A DNA stretch of 64,000 nt from Trichobilharzia regenti. Taxonomy: Eukaryota; Platyhelminthes; Trematoda; Strigeidida; Schistosomatidae. A program made the position numbers and the translations under genes. The stretch spans positions 62,001 to 126,000 of the forward strand of contig CALYDD020000414.1 of the NCBI GenBank assembly GCA_944472135.2. The letters run 5' to 3'. The notes beneath the pieces were generated by a model. It did no database searches and was not told the origin of the DNA. It saw nothing but the letters and a program-made list of their open reading frames with translations. The stretch's first letter is position 1. Each line of letters starts with the position of its first letter. Shown piece by piece: positions 9,690 through 21,184 of this stretch.

Positions 9690-11735
9690 TAATGGAACAT
9701 ATTTCTCCAACTGCATGTCTCCATTTGTTTCTGTCTTCCTTCTGCTGTACTTTTCACCTGCATCCATCCATGTTAGTCAGTCCATACTGTTTCAACTCCT
9801 CTTCATCACACAATCTCCTCCATGTCACCCACCCTTGCCCTGACATCCCAGTCGCCGCTTCCCCTTCGGCCTGGTTCCACTCGAGCAATGGCCTGACGCG
9901 CGCGCGATGTCACCGAGCGGCGGCCTACTCAGCCACGAGTGTCCAATCCATCTCAATGCACTTTCTCCTGCATATTTGTTGGTTGGGCTATTGCTTCTTG
10001 TTTTGTTTGTTTGTGACCACAGTTTCCCATAGTTGGTGATTCTTTCCGGCCCGGCCGGCCGGCCGGCCATCTGATCTTCAGTATACAGCCAGCGAAGACA
10101 GTTGTTGGTTGATGAAGGTCTGCAACAGGCTGTTGGAAATATTGTTTGTGATCCGCCCGCCCGCCCGCCAAGTTTCTGATCCGTTCCGTGTATACAAACT
10201 GACTGACTTGACTTTGTTTGTATTGGAAATCCGACTGGATTTTGTTGTTGATGCTGGCTGGCTGAGTGACGAAGATTGCTATCCAGATTGGTTTCAGTTG
10301 GTTGATGAATGTGTGTGTTTGTCGCCCCCCACCCGATTCTCGCTCGATTTGACATCCTCGTCCGTTTCTGTGGCCTGTAGTTGAGACAATGCTCCCTAGA
10401 TAAGTGAGTGAGTGAGTGAGTGAAGTAACCTGTTTCAAATCCCTCCCGTTGATGGTGTTTTTGACGCTGGATGTTTCTGTTTTTGTTGGTGTTGTTGGTT
10501 GGTTGTTTATTTTCATAACCTCCGTCTTGTCAATGTTCACCTGGAGTCCTCTCTTCTCCGGCCGCCTCTTCCACCAGTTTGTCGGTGGGTTTTCGTCTGT
10601 AAGTCTTCGATTTTGTTTGACATCCTACATAAATCATCGACTCGCGAGATCCACGTCTTCTAGTTTCATCACGTCGCTCCAGGATATCCCTGTCTTCTCG
10701 TTTCCCACTGATTGTCTGACGCATAATCCAGTCAGTCAACACAATTAGGAATATCATTTATTGGTGATAATACGCAGGCACCCTTGTCTGACTCCTGTGT
10801 TTACTCCAAACGCCTGGCTGAGTTTTCCGTTGTGGATCACTTGACATGTGCCACCGTTGTCGTACAGCTGTTGAATAAGCTTGATGAATATTTGGGCGCT
10901 GCACGCCGTAGTACTCGAGTAGTGTCCTAACTACTTCGCGGTCAACGCTGTCTGTCGAAGGCCTTCTCAAAGTCTATAAAGTTGAGGTAGATGTTTGATT
11001 GCCATTCCATTCTTTGCTCTGTGATGATGATGCGTAGAGTTGCAATTTGGTCAGTACATGATTTGCCTGACTTTCCTGAATCCAGCTTGTTCTGGTCGGA
11101 GTTCTGTATCCAGTACGTCCTTTATTCTCTCCAGGATGATACGGATTAGTATTTTGCTAGGCGTTTAAAGGATCATGGTTCCTCGCCAGTTCTTGCAGAG
11201 TCCTAAGTCGCCATTCTCTGGTAATTTCACAAGGTAACCATCCCTCCAGTCAGTAGGCATAATTCCCTCCTTCCAGACCTTTCACAATAATGGAGTCAGC
11301 ATTTTTGCTGTCATCTCTGTGTCCGCTTTCAGTGCTTCAGTGGGTTTTCCATCTTGTCCAGCTGCTTTCCAAGCTTTCAGAAGCTTGATTGCATTCAAGA
11401 CTTCAGCTTTTCTTGGAGGATTGGTGTCAACTTGCAGTTGTGTACGCGCTGCTGTAGGTAATTCTGGACGGGATGCAGATGGTGATCGGTTCAAGAGTCC
11501 TTTGAAGTGATCCGCCCATTGTTAAATCTGTGTTTCTCCCTTGTTAATAGGGTCCCTTGGCTGTATTTTATAGGTTTCAGAAGCTTGATAGCGTTCAAGA
11601 CTTCAGCTTTCGTGGGTAGCATCTCAATATTCACGGCCTCTTCTGATAGCAAAGTCACTCTGCGTCTTTGTTGTGTTGTTATCACGGTCTTCATATCCTC
11701 GTGACTATCCCAATGTGCCTCACTGTGTCCCACTG
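9690..11735 (-). mobile_element. RTE-family LINE fragment, unit 2
   Basis: The uninterrupted counterpart of the split fragment in unit 1. On the - strand it runs from a 5' block with EAVNIEMLPTKAEVLNAIK (near 11620) to a 3' end near 9690. KAEVLNAIK appears twice (near 11590 and 11400), so the fragment carries an internal duplication. It contains a GGCCGGCC tract at about 10049-10068. Frames are broken. Confidence 0.85.
11614..11626. repeat. Empty LINE target site
   Basis: Single copy of gggtagcatctca with continuous flanking sequence. It is the pre-insertion form of the site occupied at 3590-6607 and proves the LINE in unit 1 is an insertion rather than a deletion in unit 2. Confidence 0.93.
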
Positions 11736-12166
11736 CGTCTCACTGTGTCAATCTCCTTATCAAGTGAGTATGGCTACAAATTTCGTATTGTGCATAGCTT
11801 TGATTTCACAAAGATTTCGTCAGTTTCTGAGCTGATCCACACTGTGCTTTCTGAATCATTTCGTGGAAGCGATTGATACTCGCTGGGCCGTCAACGGAAC
11901 ACCTGATCTCACAGTAGATTGTAATGCAGGCGATTTGTGGAGGCCAGTACGCTGGAGACTGGAATTCGAATGAACCAACCACTCGGTGTGAGCAGACAAA
12001 CAGACAGACAGACAGAGAGAGGGGCCAGTGTTGCATCGCTCAGTCTTCATATTGTCAGACATGGTTGTGATGACTGCTGCTTAATTGTCGTGTGCGTCTC
12101 CACTGAAACGTCGCGTCCTGCATATTTTCTAACCAATTCACACGTATCCTTGTTTTCGTCTACTAG

Positions 12167-12196
12167 TGAACGTCGACGAGGAGGTGGAGATCTATG
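12167..12196 (+). CDS. Micro-exon E, unit 2 (30 nt, acidic)
   Basis: Same sequence and splice sites as 7146-7175; encodes (V)NVDEEVEIY. Confidence 0.72.
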
Positions 12197-12560
12197 GTGA
12201 GTCTATCAATCTGATATCTGACATCTATCGTCATCATGATTTTGTGTTGTGAAATCTGCATGTTCAACTTTTATATGCAAAGTTAAATTTTGGACACCAC
12301 TCACAACCCATCAGAAATGTTCTTTGAACGGACCAATCACATTTAAGTGGCATTTACGATGATTGGAAACGTATATTTATAGAATAAATCATAAAAATAT
12401 CATAAAACAGTTTCACGGAGTATCTTTCCCCAACATTTGAGAGAAACATCTCCCAGTTAAGCATCGAACTGTCAATAGGAAAGTTACACCACATTCTGTG
12501 CATATATTCATCTGAATGACTACAAATGAGTGTTGTATAACCTAACCTATTACCCAAATA

Positions 12561-13057
12561 TTGTTCGCTCGCTGGCGACCACGGTTGTATTTTTTATTTT
12601 CACCAACACAGTTTCATCCACGTGCACAACAACGTATTCTCCACCCAACAAAGAATAGATTTTCTCAATTTTCGAAGAATGGATATCTCTGCAATGCTGG
12701 TACCATTGAACTGTTGAGACGAGGCTATTCTCCGTCTCAGAAGCTGCGGCTCTCACTGGCTGTTTCAGTACTGAGTAGTTGCAGATATACCAAATTTGCG
12801 TCAAGGAGAGGTGTGACCTTGCAAAATTAGTTCCTACGAAATATTAAAATTACCAGCTTACCGTCTCTTATGCTAACTCGCTTCAAGCATATTGCCCAAC
12901 GATGGACAAATCCATCAGTTGACCTGCCATAGCTTTTCAAGGTCATGACACCACCACACGAACAGGTTCGCTCCTTCCGGAGCAACACTAAATCCAGCCA
13001 ACACTGGAAAACACGGTCCTCCTCGAATTGCGACCGTAATCTTGTTAGGGCACGCAT
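12561..13057 (-). pseudogene. Merlin-type transposase remnant, unit 2
   Basis: Same two - strand frames as at 7540-8036, with a few substitutions (for example SPFEED becomes SQFEED). The copy travels with the unit, so it predates the amplification. Confidence 0.6.
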
Positions 13058-13240
13058 TTCAAACGAATCAAGCGGTATACAACATTGAAGTAACGTTCGT
13101 GAATATCACCGGATAATTCGAAGTCGTTCGCTGATTGGTAGTGAATGGCGCTTAAAGTTTAACTTGGCCCATCTATATATAGAAAACTGTGAATAGCGTA
13201 TGTTAGTTAACAGGCGACGACTGGTTTTTCTTATTTTCAG

Positions 13241-13279
13241 GGGTCAAAAACATCTATCCCAGCATGTGCTATACTCGAG
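13241..13279 (+). CDS. Micro-exon A, unit 3 (39 nt, His to Tyr)
   Basis: Differs from the other two copies by one C-to-T change that converts CHT to CYT: GVKNIYPSMCYTR. Splice sites are unchanged and the frame is open. Confidence 0.7.
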
Positions 13280-13979
13280 GTGAGAAGGATGAAATCTTTT
13301 CCACTTTTCACTTCTTACCTATATTCTGAAGACAAGTGAGTGGTGATATCAGAGAGCGGAGATTCTGAATGCTCTCCGTGAAATCTGACCTGTGATAATT
13401 ATTTGGACAGTATACATATATATATATATATGTGTGTGTGTGTGTAGAAAGTGAGATGATCGTGTGTGGAGCAGCAGACTGGTGACGGGAGGCGGGAAAT
13501 TCGAATCGAATTGTGTGTGTGTGTGTTTGTGAGTGAGTGAGTGAGTGTGTGGGTGAGTGAGTGAGTGAGCATCATAGATAACACATAACACATTGGCTGA
13601 CATGCAATTGAAAATGTGAGTATATGAATTCTGTGGATTCAGATGAATATGCAATCAATGCAGGCGATGTGATAGGAATGTGACAGTTGATGTGTATTGC
13701 AGAGGAGGCACGAGCAACAAACATAGACGCTTTCGTGTGTTCCACATTGGTGTGAGATGAGAGTGTGTGACAAATGTGCCAGTCACTGTGGAAGTCATAT
13801 TCCCACTCTGGTGCTATTCGCGATACTCTCAATTTTCAATCTCTCTCGTTTCAATGAAGAAAAATCTTGTTGTGCAGGCAACAACACAAGGTGAGTTTTG
13901 TGACTACGTGAATATATTCGTCGACTTGACGTGAGACAACAAACACCCTTGTCTCTCTAATTCACTCACGTCCAGTCAG

Positions 13980-14003
13980 ATGATGATCTTGATGATGTGG
14001 GAA
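13980..14003 (+). CDS. Candidate micro-exon C, unit 3 (24 nt)
   Basis: Third copy of the 24-nt acidic candidate, with identical splice signals. Confidence 0.33.
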
Positions 14004-14107
14004 GTGGGTATTTTACATTTATCACGTAGGTCAGTGGTGTGACAACTGATGAGACACGTCTGTTCTACTTCTATTCTCTTCTCTTCTCTTCTCTTCTCTT
14101 CTGACAG

Positions 14108-14179
14108 CTCTGCCAGTCACCACACCCACACCCACAACAAATACAACAGAAGAACAAGTTGAAGAAGAAACAACAACGG
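14108..14179 (+). CDS. Exon D, unit 3 (72 nt, Ala to Thr)
   Basis: A G-to-A change turns TANTTEE into TTNTTEE; frame and splice sites are intact. As the last repeated exon before the M13 gene, it could splice directly to 20999 with the split codon G-CC (Ala). Confidence 0.73.
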
Positions 14180-14704
14180 GTAAGACCATTCAGATACTGG
14201 TTGACACTGCTTAAATTATATTTCTACTATGTAGAACCACTTTGTGTCACATGTCATACTCCATCCATCCGAAGTCTATTCGGATTCGTGCAGTTAGGCT
14301 CAATTCGTTGGGACTGTAGCAAGCAATGACAGAATGAATTAATGAATGAATGGCTTGTGTGAAGGAGTTTTGAGTCAGTCGGAATAATGCACAACATGAG
14401 ATACCTGTTTCATTCAGTTCTGTTCTTGCACAGTCGACAGTAGTCACCATCTCCACGAAAGTGTACACAGAGACTGAGTGAGTGAGTGAGTGAGTGACTG
14501 TCACTGTTTTGCACATATTCTATTCTCGACACGAAGAATGTCAACGCATCTCCTTCCACGTGCTCATCTCCATCTGAATCGGAACAACATTGTCACAGAT
14601 TTCGGATATTCACTCCTCACCATTCCACACTTGTCGACTTCGTCACCCGCTGATTGAGTGAGATGATCGGGTTCTAGTGTATATTTACTGTTCCCTTTCG
14701 TTCA

Positions 14705-15906
14705 TAATGGAACATATTTCTCCAACTGCATGTCTCCATTTGTTTCTGTCTTCCTTCTGCTGTACTTTTCACCTGCATCCATCCATGTTAGTCAGTCCAT
14801 ACTGTTTCAACTCCTCTTCATCACACAATCTCCTCCATGTCACCCACCCTTGCCCTGACATCCCAGTCGCCGCTTCCCCTTCGGCCTGGTTCCACTCGAG
14901 CAATGGCCTGACGCGCGCGCGATGTCACCCAGCGGCGGCCTACTCAGCCACGAGTCTCCAATCCATCTCAATGCACTTTCTCCTGCATATTTGTTGGTTG
15001 GGCTATTGCTTCTTGTTTTTGTTTGTTTGTGACCACAGTTTCCCATAGTTGGTGATTCTTTCCGGCCCGGCCGGCCGGCCGGCCATCTGATCTTCAGTAT
15101 ACAGCCAGCGAAGACAGTTGTTGGTTGATGAAGGTCTGCAACAGGCTGTTGGAAATATTGTTTGTGATCCGCCCGCCCGCCCGCCAAGTTTCTGATCCGT
15201 TCCGTGTATACAAACTGACTGACTTGACTTTGTTTGTATTGGAAATCCGACTGGATTTTGTTGTTGATGCTGGCTGGCTGAGTGACGAAGATTGCTATCC
15301 AGATTGGTTTCAGTTGGTTGATGAATGTGTGTGTTTGTCGCCCCCCACCCGATTCTCGCTCGATTTGACATCCTCGTCCGTTTCTGTGGCCTGTAGTTGA
15401 GACAATGCTCCCTAGATAAGTGAGTGAGTGAGTGAAGTAACCTGTTTCAAATCCCTCCCGTTGATGGTGTTTGACGCTGGATGTTTCTGTTTTTGTTGTT
15501 GTTGTTGTTGGTTGTTTATTTTCATAACCTCCGTCTTGTCAATGTTCACCTGGAGTCCTCTCTTCTCCGGCCGCCTCTTCCACCAGTTTGTCGGTGGGTT
15601 TTCGTCTGTAAGTCTTCGATTTTGTTTGACATCCTACATAAATCATCGACTCGCGAGATCCACGTCTTCTAGTTTCATCACGTCGCTCCAGGATATCCCT
15701 GTCTTCTCGTTTCCCACTGATTGTCTGACGCATAATCCAGTCAGTTCAACACAATTAGGAATATCATTTATTGGTGATAATACGCAGGCACCCTTGTCTG
15801 ACTCCTGTGTTTACTCCAAACGCCTGGCTGAGTTTTCCGTTGTGGATCACTTGACATGTGCCACCGTTGTCGTACAGCTTTTGAACAATTTTGATGAATA
15901 TTTGGG
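14705..15906 (-). mobile_element. RTE-family LINE fragment, unit 3 (cut)
   Basis: The 3' 1.2 kb of the same - strand fragment as in units 1 and 2, ending at the break near 15906. Confidence 0.82.
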
Positions 15907-16420
15907 TTTCACATAATTTACTTCTTGATTGTGAGTATATTTGGTGTACATTGACGTGTTTGTTAATTTGACATTCGTTTGAGTGCCAGGCCTCTAATTA
16001 TTCCCTGGTACTTATGGTATTTCCTCGATCTGAAATCTCGACTTTTTCCTAATCAAACTGGTGTATATATTTGTCTATATTCTTTGGAATGTGATATCTT
16101 TATCGTGTCTTTTCTCGGCTGATTTGTGTTCCTGGATTCTGATTAGAAGGAGAGTCTCACTCTTTCCTACGTAATACCTATTACAGTTCACAATTTATTT
16201 ATTTTGTAAATGGTATTGATTTTATCTCCTTTTTCTGTTGGGTCTTTCGGTTTTTATAATATCGATTTAAGCTTTTTGACTGGTTTGTGTGCTATTTCTA
16301 TATCAAACCGTTTCACTATTCTGGCGGTTATTTCAGAGATATTTTTCCTGTATGGTGGGATGAAAATTCACCTTACCTGGTACTCAAACGAATGTGCAAT
16401 TAACAAACACGTTGATATAG
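15907..16420 (-). mobile_element. PLE 3' fragment with GIY-YIG-type segment
   Basis: On the - strand the sequence near 16170-16060 reads YVGKSETLLLIRIQEHKSAE and KRHDKD, matching the second half of a GIY-YIG endonuclease domain of Penelope-like elements. A related copy is at 21335-21905. No reverse-transcriptase part is present here. Confidence 0.6.
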
Positions 16421-16879
16421 ACCAAATATAACAAACTTATATAAAGTAAATCAGGTGACGAGAAAGTTTAAACTCCAAGTAAATAGAAAATGATGAATTC
16501 ACGTATGTAAAGATGGTTACCGGGAGACGCAATTATATCACTCATGGTAAATCATTTAAATCATTCCACTTTATGCTATATATTGCTCTGAAAAGGGATG
16601 TTGTTTAGAATAGGGATGACGAAAGCTCCGGAACTAAACCAACCAGCTCAGAGAACACGATTAATTGCAGAGCATTCACCTGAGCTACAAATCTTCTCTC
16701 CTACACCTAGATTCGTCTTTAACCATCGAGGAACGCTACTTATTATGCAGCTTTTGATGACTGTGACAGTGAATTGAGATTTTTGGTATAAATAACAACA
16801 ACTGGAACACAAGTATCAAGTGCATGACTGCTGCATCTTCTTACATCAATCGATTTTTTTCCAGCAAGCAGTTTTTACG
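16421..16879. other. Intergenic or intron sequence with PLE tail
   Basis: About 16620-16735 matches the tail after the GIY-YIG segment at 38950-39060 (agctcagagaacac and gagctacaaat blocks). Nothing else recognised. Confidence 0.5.
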
Positions 16880-17065
16880 GATTTGACTTGTTTCCAGTCT
16901 AAACCCTGGCTGACAACAGTCAGAGGACTGTTGGGAAAACAAGGAAGCACACTGAACATCTGTTGTGTCCTTTAGTTTGAGATTTTTTAGCAGCGCTCAC
17001 CTGCCAGAGTTTGAATCTCGAACATTCAATTAAGAAGGCAAACTCATAAACCATTCAGCCACCAT
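16880..17065 (-). mobile_element. Degenerate hammerhead-type SINE
   Basis: The - strand order is a tRNA-like B box (near 17015), a decayed hammerhead region with GTGAGCGCTGCTAAAAAATC in place of the core, and a tail. Core residues are lost, so self-cleavage is not expected. Confidence 0.45.
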
Positions 17066-17244
17066 GACCTGATCCAACGGCACGCATGTGAATTCCAAAG
17101 TCTACCAATTCTTAACTTTCGCAATTCTGCTGCAAAGTCTTGACCGGTGGAGTTTACCTGGTCGACGATAACACTGACTGACAGCTGCGCTATATATACA
17201 CATCATGAATTGGGGGAAATAGGAATTCGTCGTCTAACCACTGA

Positions 17245-17430
17245 AAGGGGTCCCCAGTGTCTGATTGGTCAACCAGCTTACCTTGGAACTAGAAGTTTTC
17301 GAGTTCAAACCCTGGTGGTTGCGTTCTATTGAATAGTAGTCCAAAACAAGGAGAAGTCTGCTGTCCAGTTTCCCTTGGTCATCCAAAGATTCATTAACCA
17401 ATGTTAGCTCATGGCGGATCGTGAAATAAA
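17245..17430 (+). mobile_element. tRNA-headed SINE with decayed hammerhead
   Basis: The tRNA-like head has gagttcaaacc as B box (near 17300). It is followed by agtccaaaacaagg and ctgctgtccag, remnants of the hammerhead region, and the shared tail ending ccaatgttagctcatg. The catalytic core is not intact. Confidence 0.55.
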
Positions 17431-17639
17431 TATGTGGTCTTGCTTTATACACTGTTCTAATGATTCCATTTCGTATAGACACATTTTAAATCAGTTGACA
17501 TAATCTAATATACACAGTATGACTTCATTTTGCCAAAATCATCATCGAAGATACCTTTATTGAAATGCGATCAATGTAGCTCCATTATAATTCACTGTTA
17601 ACATCATTATTATTTTGAGATCAATGGCAACATGTATGG

Positions 17640-18995
17640 GGTTTGTAGTTTCCGCGGATTGACCCAATGAATACATACAACCAAAGTTATGCGGAAAGAT
17701 ATTTATTGATTTTTGGTTTTATTCCATTGCGTCATGAGTGGAATCGGTTTTCACTATTACTTTTTTCAATGGACCATTTTCAGTCTTGGCAAGAAAGAAA
17801 TCCGCTAAAATTGTCCCCAATGGAGAGCCTATGGCAATACCGTCAATTTGTCTGTAGTAAAGGTTGTTGAATGTGAAGTGTACATGCATAGTACATCTTA
17901 AAAGCAACTCTTTCAGACTAATAACCGGTATTCCGATGTCGATCTGTTTTTTAGTATCTGTTGGCATATGAATTCCACAGTCTCCATAAGTAGTACATTG
18001 GTAAACAGTGATGCTACATCTAAGGAAAGCATTTGCTTCCCATTTACATTGATATCATCCACGTTAGCAATAAATTCAAAAACGTCTTCAACACTACGAT
18101 TTAGTACCATCTTGTGTAACGGTTGGAGGAGTTCACCTAGCCACTTTGCCACTCCATGGTAGGTGGAGTTTGACATATCCAGGACTCGGCGAAGAGGAAG
18201 TCCTGGTTTATGTATTTCGGGCAGACCGTACAGACGTGAAGTATTAATTCCAGTAGGTTTAAGATGGTTATATGCTGCCTCTGAGATTACTCCACTTTTT
18301 TCTCAGTTCCTTAAGCGTGTTGGTTACCTGCTTTTCAGCCTTTCCGTCCAGATCTATTGGGTTAATAAGATTTTGGAACTTCGTTTCATCCGTTAGAAGC
18401 GAATTCATTTTGTCAACATAATCCCACTTATTCATCAATACTACTCCGTCTCCTTTATCAGGTCTACTGATTATAATGTTTTCGTCGTTGCTTAACTTTC
18501 TTAGGGCTTCTTAATGCTGTTTAGTTTGTAAACTCTTACTAGAATGACTACTGTTTTTTATACTGTTGACAACTGTCGACTAGTGCAGTTTTAAACCTAG
18601 CAACTTCATCGTCTGATGTTGGGGTTAAATCTTTCGTTTGTAGGAGGAGGTTTTCAAACTGGATGTTGGTATCGAGTTGGTTGACCTTATATCCTTGGTC
18701 ACAAAATCTAGGACCCAATGATAAAGCTTCTAACTGTGATTTATCTAGTGTTACACTTGAAAAATTATGGACGTACCGATAGGGGTCTGAAGGGAATGAA
18801 GGGAAATCCTTTTCAGGATTTTGGCTGTCTTATGATTTGACAAGTTTCGTTCACCTTTTCTCTGCTCTGTTTTGGCTAACACTGTCCACATACTCCATGA
18901 AATCAAATAATACATCCTTAGGAAGTTCATCGACTGGAAATTTCTTCTGTGATAAATTTCTTTCTATATCCGAAATGCGCATTTTTAAAGAGTCC
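17640..18995 (-). mobile_element. PLE fragment with reverse transcriptase
   Basis: The - strand frames read [13 protein letters not shown] (near 18050) and [20 protein letters not shown] (near 17850), the finger/palm motifs of Penelope-like reverse transcriptase. An N-terminal region lies up to about 18990. The catalytic Asp-Asp region and GIY-YIG part are absent on this strand. Frames are broken. Confidence 0.82.
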
Positions 18996-19324
18996 AATTG
19001 GTTAAGTGCATAACATTTCAGTGATTGGGAATTTGGATAAACTTTATTACAACGAAGAGATTTTAGGATATCGATTATTATTTAAACAGTCATTTATAAA
19101 ATCTAAACAAGTTTTCGCTTCTGTGAGTCTGGCATTATACTTCAAGTACTCATTGAGTGCCTTTAATGCATTGATTCTTATTTTCGTTATGTTGATGATA
19201 CGTTTATTATTCTTGATGTGAAAGCTGACATGAATGAAATGTTAAAAAAGTTTAATGATGCACATCCCTCGCTCATCTTCACTTGTGAAGAAGAATATGA
19301 TGGTGGACTACATTTGACGTCCAT

Positions 19325-19440
19325 CTGATATCTATGGTCGGCCTGCAAATTTTGGGCTACCGATATCCATGCTGAAAATTCCATACTTGTACCGAAAATA
19401 CAGTGTGGAATCAAGCTGTAAATCAAAAATCAAAAATAAA
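19325..19440 (+). mobile_element. SINE body inserted in PLE reverse transcriptase
   Basis: Matches the bodies at 25160-25260 and 51370-51475 (ctgatatctatggtcgg to caagctgtaa). The tRNA-like head is missing. It splits the reading frame of the PLE right after LHLTS. Confidence 0.8.
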
Positions 19441-19675
19441 AATAAAAATAGATGGTTCACTCAAGAGAGATGTCTATAGAAAACCTACATCTGTAGGACA
19501 ATATACACATTTTCCCAGTTTTATACCAATCCGATACAAAATCAATTTGGTCAGATGTCGCCTTACGAATAGAGCAAGACGTATCTGTACAAATGACTCC
19601 CTAGAAAATGAGCTAGGATACATTCAAAATACGTTGGTCTAAATAAGTTATCCTAGTAGATTTGTAAGGAGACAC

Positions 19676-20089
19676 ATGAATGCCAAGTACAATAAAGAAA
19701 AACCGACAACAGTTAAAAAGAAACAAATGTTCATGAAATTGCGATGTAACTGGGACGTGGCTAGCGAAGTCTTACATCAGAGATTATCGAGAGTGATAAA
19801 ACGGACTTATACTGACGCCATCCTCTGTTTGTCATTTTCTAGCCGACCAATTTTGATTGCTCAAGTGAAAGATAAGCTACCTAGCTGTGCCACTTCCATG
19901 TGTATCTATAAATTTAGTTGCTCCTGTCGAGGAAGCTATATAGGCCGAACAACTAAACAGGTTAACAAACGCATTAATGAACATCTTCCTTCATGGTTCG
20001 GAAAAGGTCAAATAAAATCAATACGAAGTTATATTTTGGCTCATTTGATTGATAGTGGTCACCAAATGGACAAAAATAGTGCCTTTTAA
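19676..20089 (+). pseudogene. PLE C-terminal region with GIY-YIG endonuclease
   Basis: A frame of about 137 codons contains YKFSCSCRGSYIGRTTKQVN and then RINEHLPSWF, the CxC-x-YIGRT arrangement typical of Penelope-like GIY-YIG domains. It continues after a frameshift near 20070 into the conserved tail (SLCIQKKFVLPLSLPCL). It is the nuclease half of a selfish element, not a host gene. Confidence 0.82.
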
Positions 20090-20660
20090 AGTTATCTATC
20101 GCATTCCATCGAGTCTTTCGAACGGAATCATAACCCGTCTTTTACACTTAGCCGAAGCTATGGGAATTCTAGAGAACAATCCTAGTCTTTGTATACAAAA
20201 GAAATTTGTTCTACCTTTGTCTCTCCCTTGCTTGCCTAGGTGAATTCTATTCAAAACCCTCCCACCCTTTCTTATCATCCATCTCCTTCGTACTTTTATG
20301 CAATTTATTATTTGAACTCTGATTATCGTTCCATTTCACCTTTTAAGATTTGACCTAATTTATTTATTGAATCGTCTACATATACACATATATGCATATA
20401 CTATCTTTGTTATTCTTATCGTCACCTGCATAAACCTTATTATCAATATTTTGTTATCATTATAATCATCGTTATTAACTTCGTCCCAAACTTTTACCAC
20501 ATTATTATTATTTGATCCATAAAATCACCGTCATTGGTTAAAATTTTTTATACATAAGTCTATGTAAATTAGAGTAAAGCCTGAAGAAGATCTGATTGCA
20601 AAACAACAATATTGTTCGCTTGCATGTCTTGTTCTAATACAATTGATATGATGATGAACA

Positions 20661-20998
20661 ATAAATTTTGTTCGAAACCTCGTCATCCAGTGACTGTGAC
20701 ATTTAATAAACTAACTAATTTGGAGTGAATTCTGTGATGACATTTGTCGGACGTGCTCTGTTTGAATATATGGTGTGAATGCAGGCGTGAACCAGTTAGC
20801 AACAAGTATATTGTCTGTCACCTATCGGCGGGTGGCATCAAACCAACTGATTCAGCTTTGCGGGTTGATATCATCTTTTCTGATGTTTTGTGTTCGCTTT
20901 TTTGATCCATAATTCCGTTTGTCTTTGCTCTGCTTTACCTTTTTTGTTTGCATTCTGTTTTTCACTCTTATGCTAGTGTGAATATTTCTCCTTTGTAG
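20661..20998. other. Sequence before first M13 exon
   Basis: AT-rich with no recognised gene or element. It ends in the pyrimidine-rich acceptor tatttctcctttgtag used by the exon at 20999. Confidence 0.6.
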
Positions 20999-21184
20999 CC
21001 ATCTCCGTGAAACAGAGTTATAATCTTACAAACGCTTCTTCTCCCACTGACCCATGTAATGACTTCTATCAATATGCTTGCTCTGATTGGGAAAATAATC
21101 ACACTATTCCGAAAGGTGAATTGGGTATTACAAGGAAGTCGGAAATCCAAAATTATGTACGTCGTGACATCTGGAAAATAATTG
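20999..21184 (+). CDS. M13 exon: DPCxDFYxYAC signature (phase 1-1)
   Basis: Encodes ISVKQSYNLTNASSPTDPC followed by NDFYQYACSDWENN, the hallmark N-terminal segment of M13 ectodomains, with two N-glycosylation sequons (NLT, NAS). It is 186 nt, entered and left in phase 1. The donor is gtaaga. The phase-1 entry matches exons A, D and E in the upstream array. Confidence 0.93.

Larger units (their letters stand above)
8031..13051 (+). repeat. Tandem micro-exon unit 2 (5.0 kb)
   Basis: Second copy, collinear with unit 1 but lacking the 3-kb LINE. Simple-repeat lengths differ and there are scattered substitutions. Exons are at 8220-8258, 9095-9166 and 12167-12196, with the weaker candidates at 8865-8877 and 8967-8990. 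Confidence 0.95.
13052..15906 (+). repeat. Tandem micro-exon unit 3, truncated
   Basis: Collinear with units 1 and 2 from its start to about 15906, where it stops inside the RTE fragment and unrelated PLE sequence begins. Exon E and the Merlin remnant are therefore missing. Exons A and D are kept, with one amino-acid change each. Confidence 0.93.
19006..20660 (+). mobile_element. PLE fragment, YVDD to GIY-YIG
   Basis: On the + strand a reverse-transcriptase core reads RYVDDTFIILDVK (near 19190), then a SINE interrupts at about 19325-19440, then VYRKPTSVGQYTHFPSF resumes (near 19475) and a GIY-YIG domain follows. It lies head-to-head with the PLE at 17640-18995. The 3' tail carries gcctgaagaagatctgattgc. 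Confidence 0.85.

Noticed and set aside
1..15906. CRISPR-like or bacterial repeat array
   Set aside because: Units are thousands of bases long with introns and eukaryotic retroelements.
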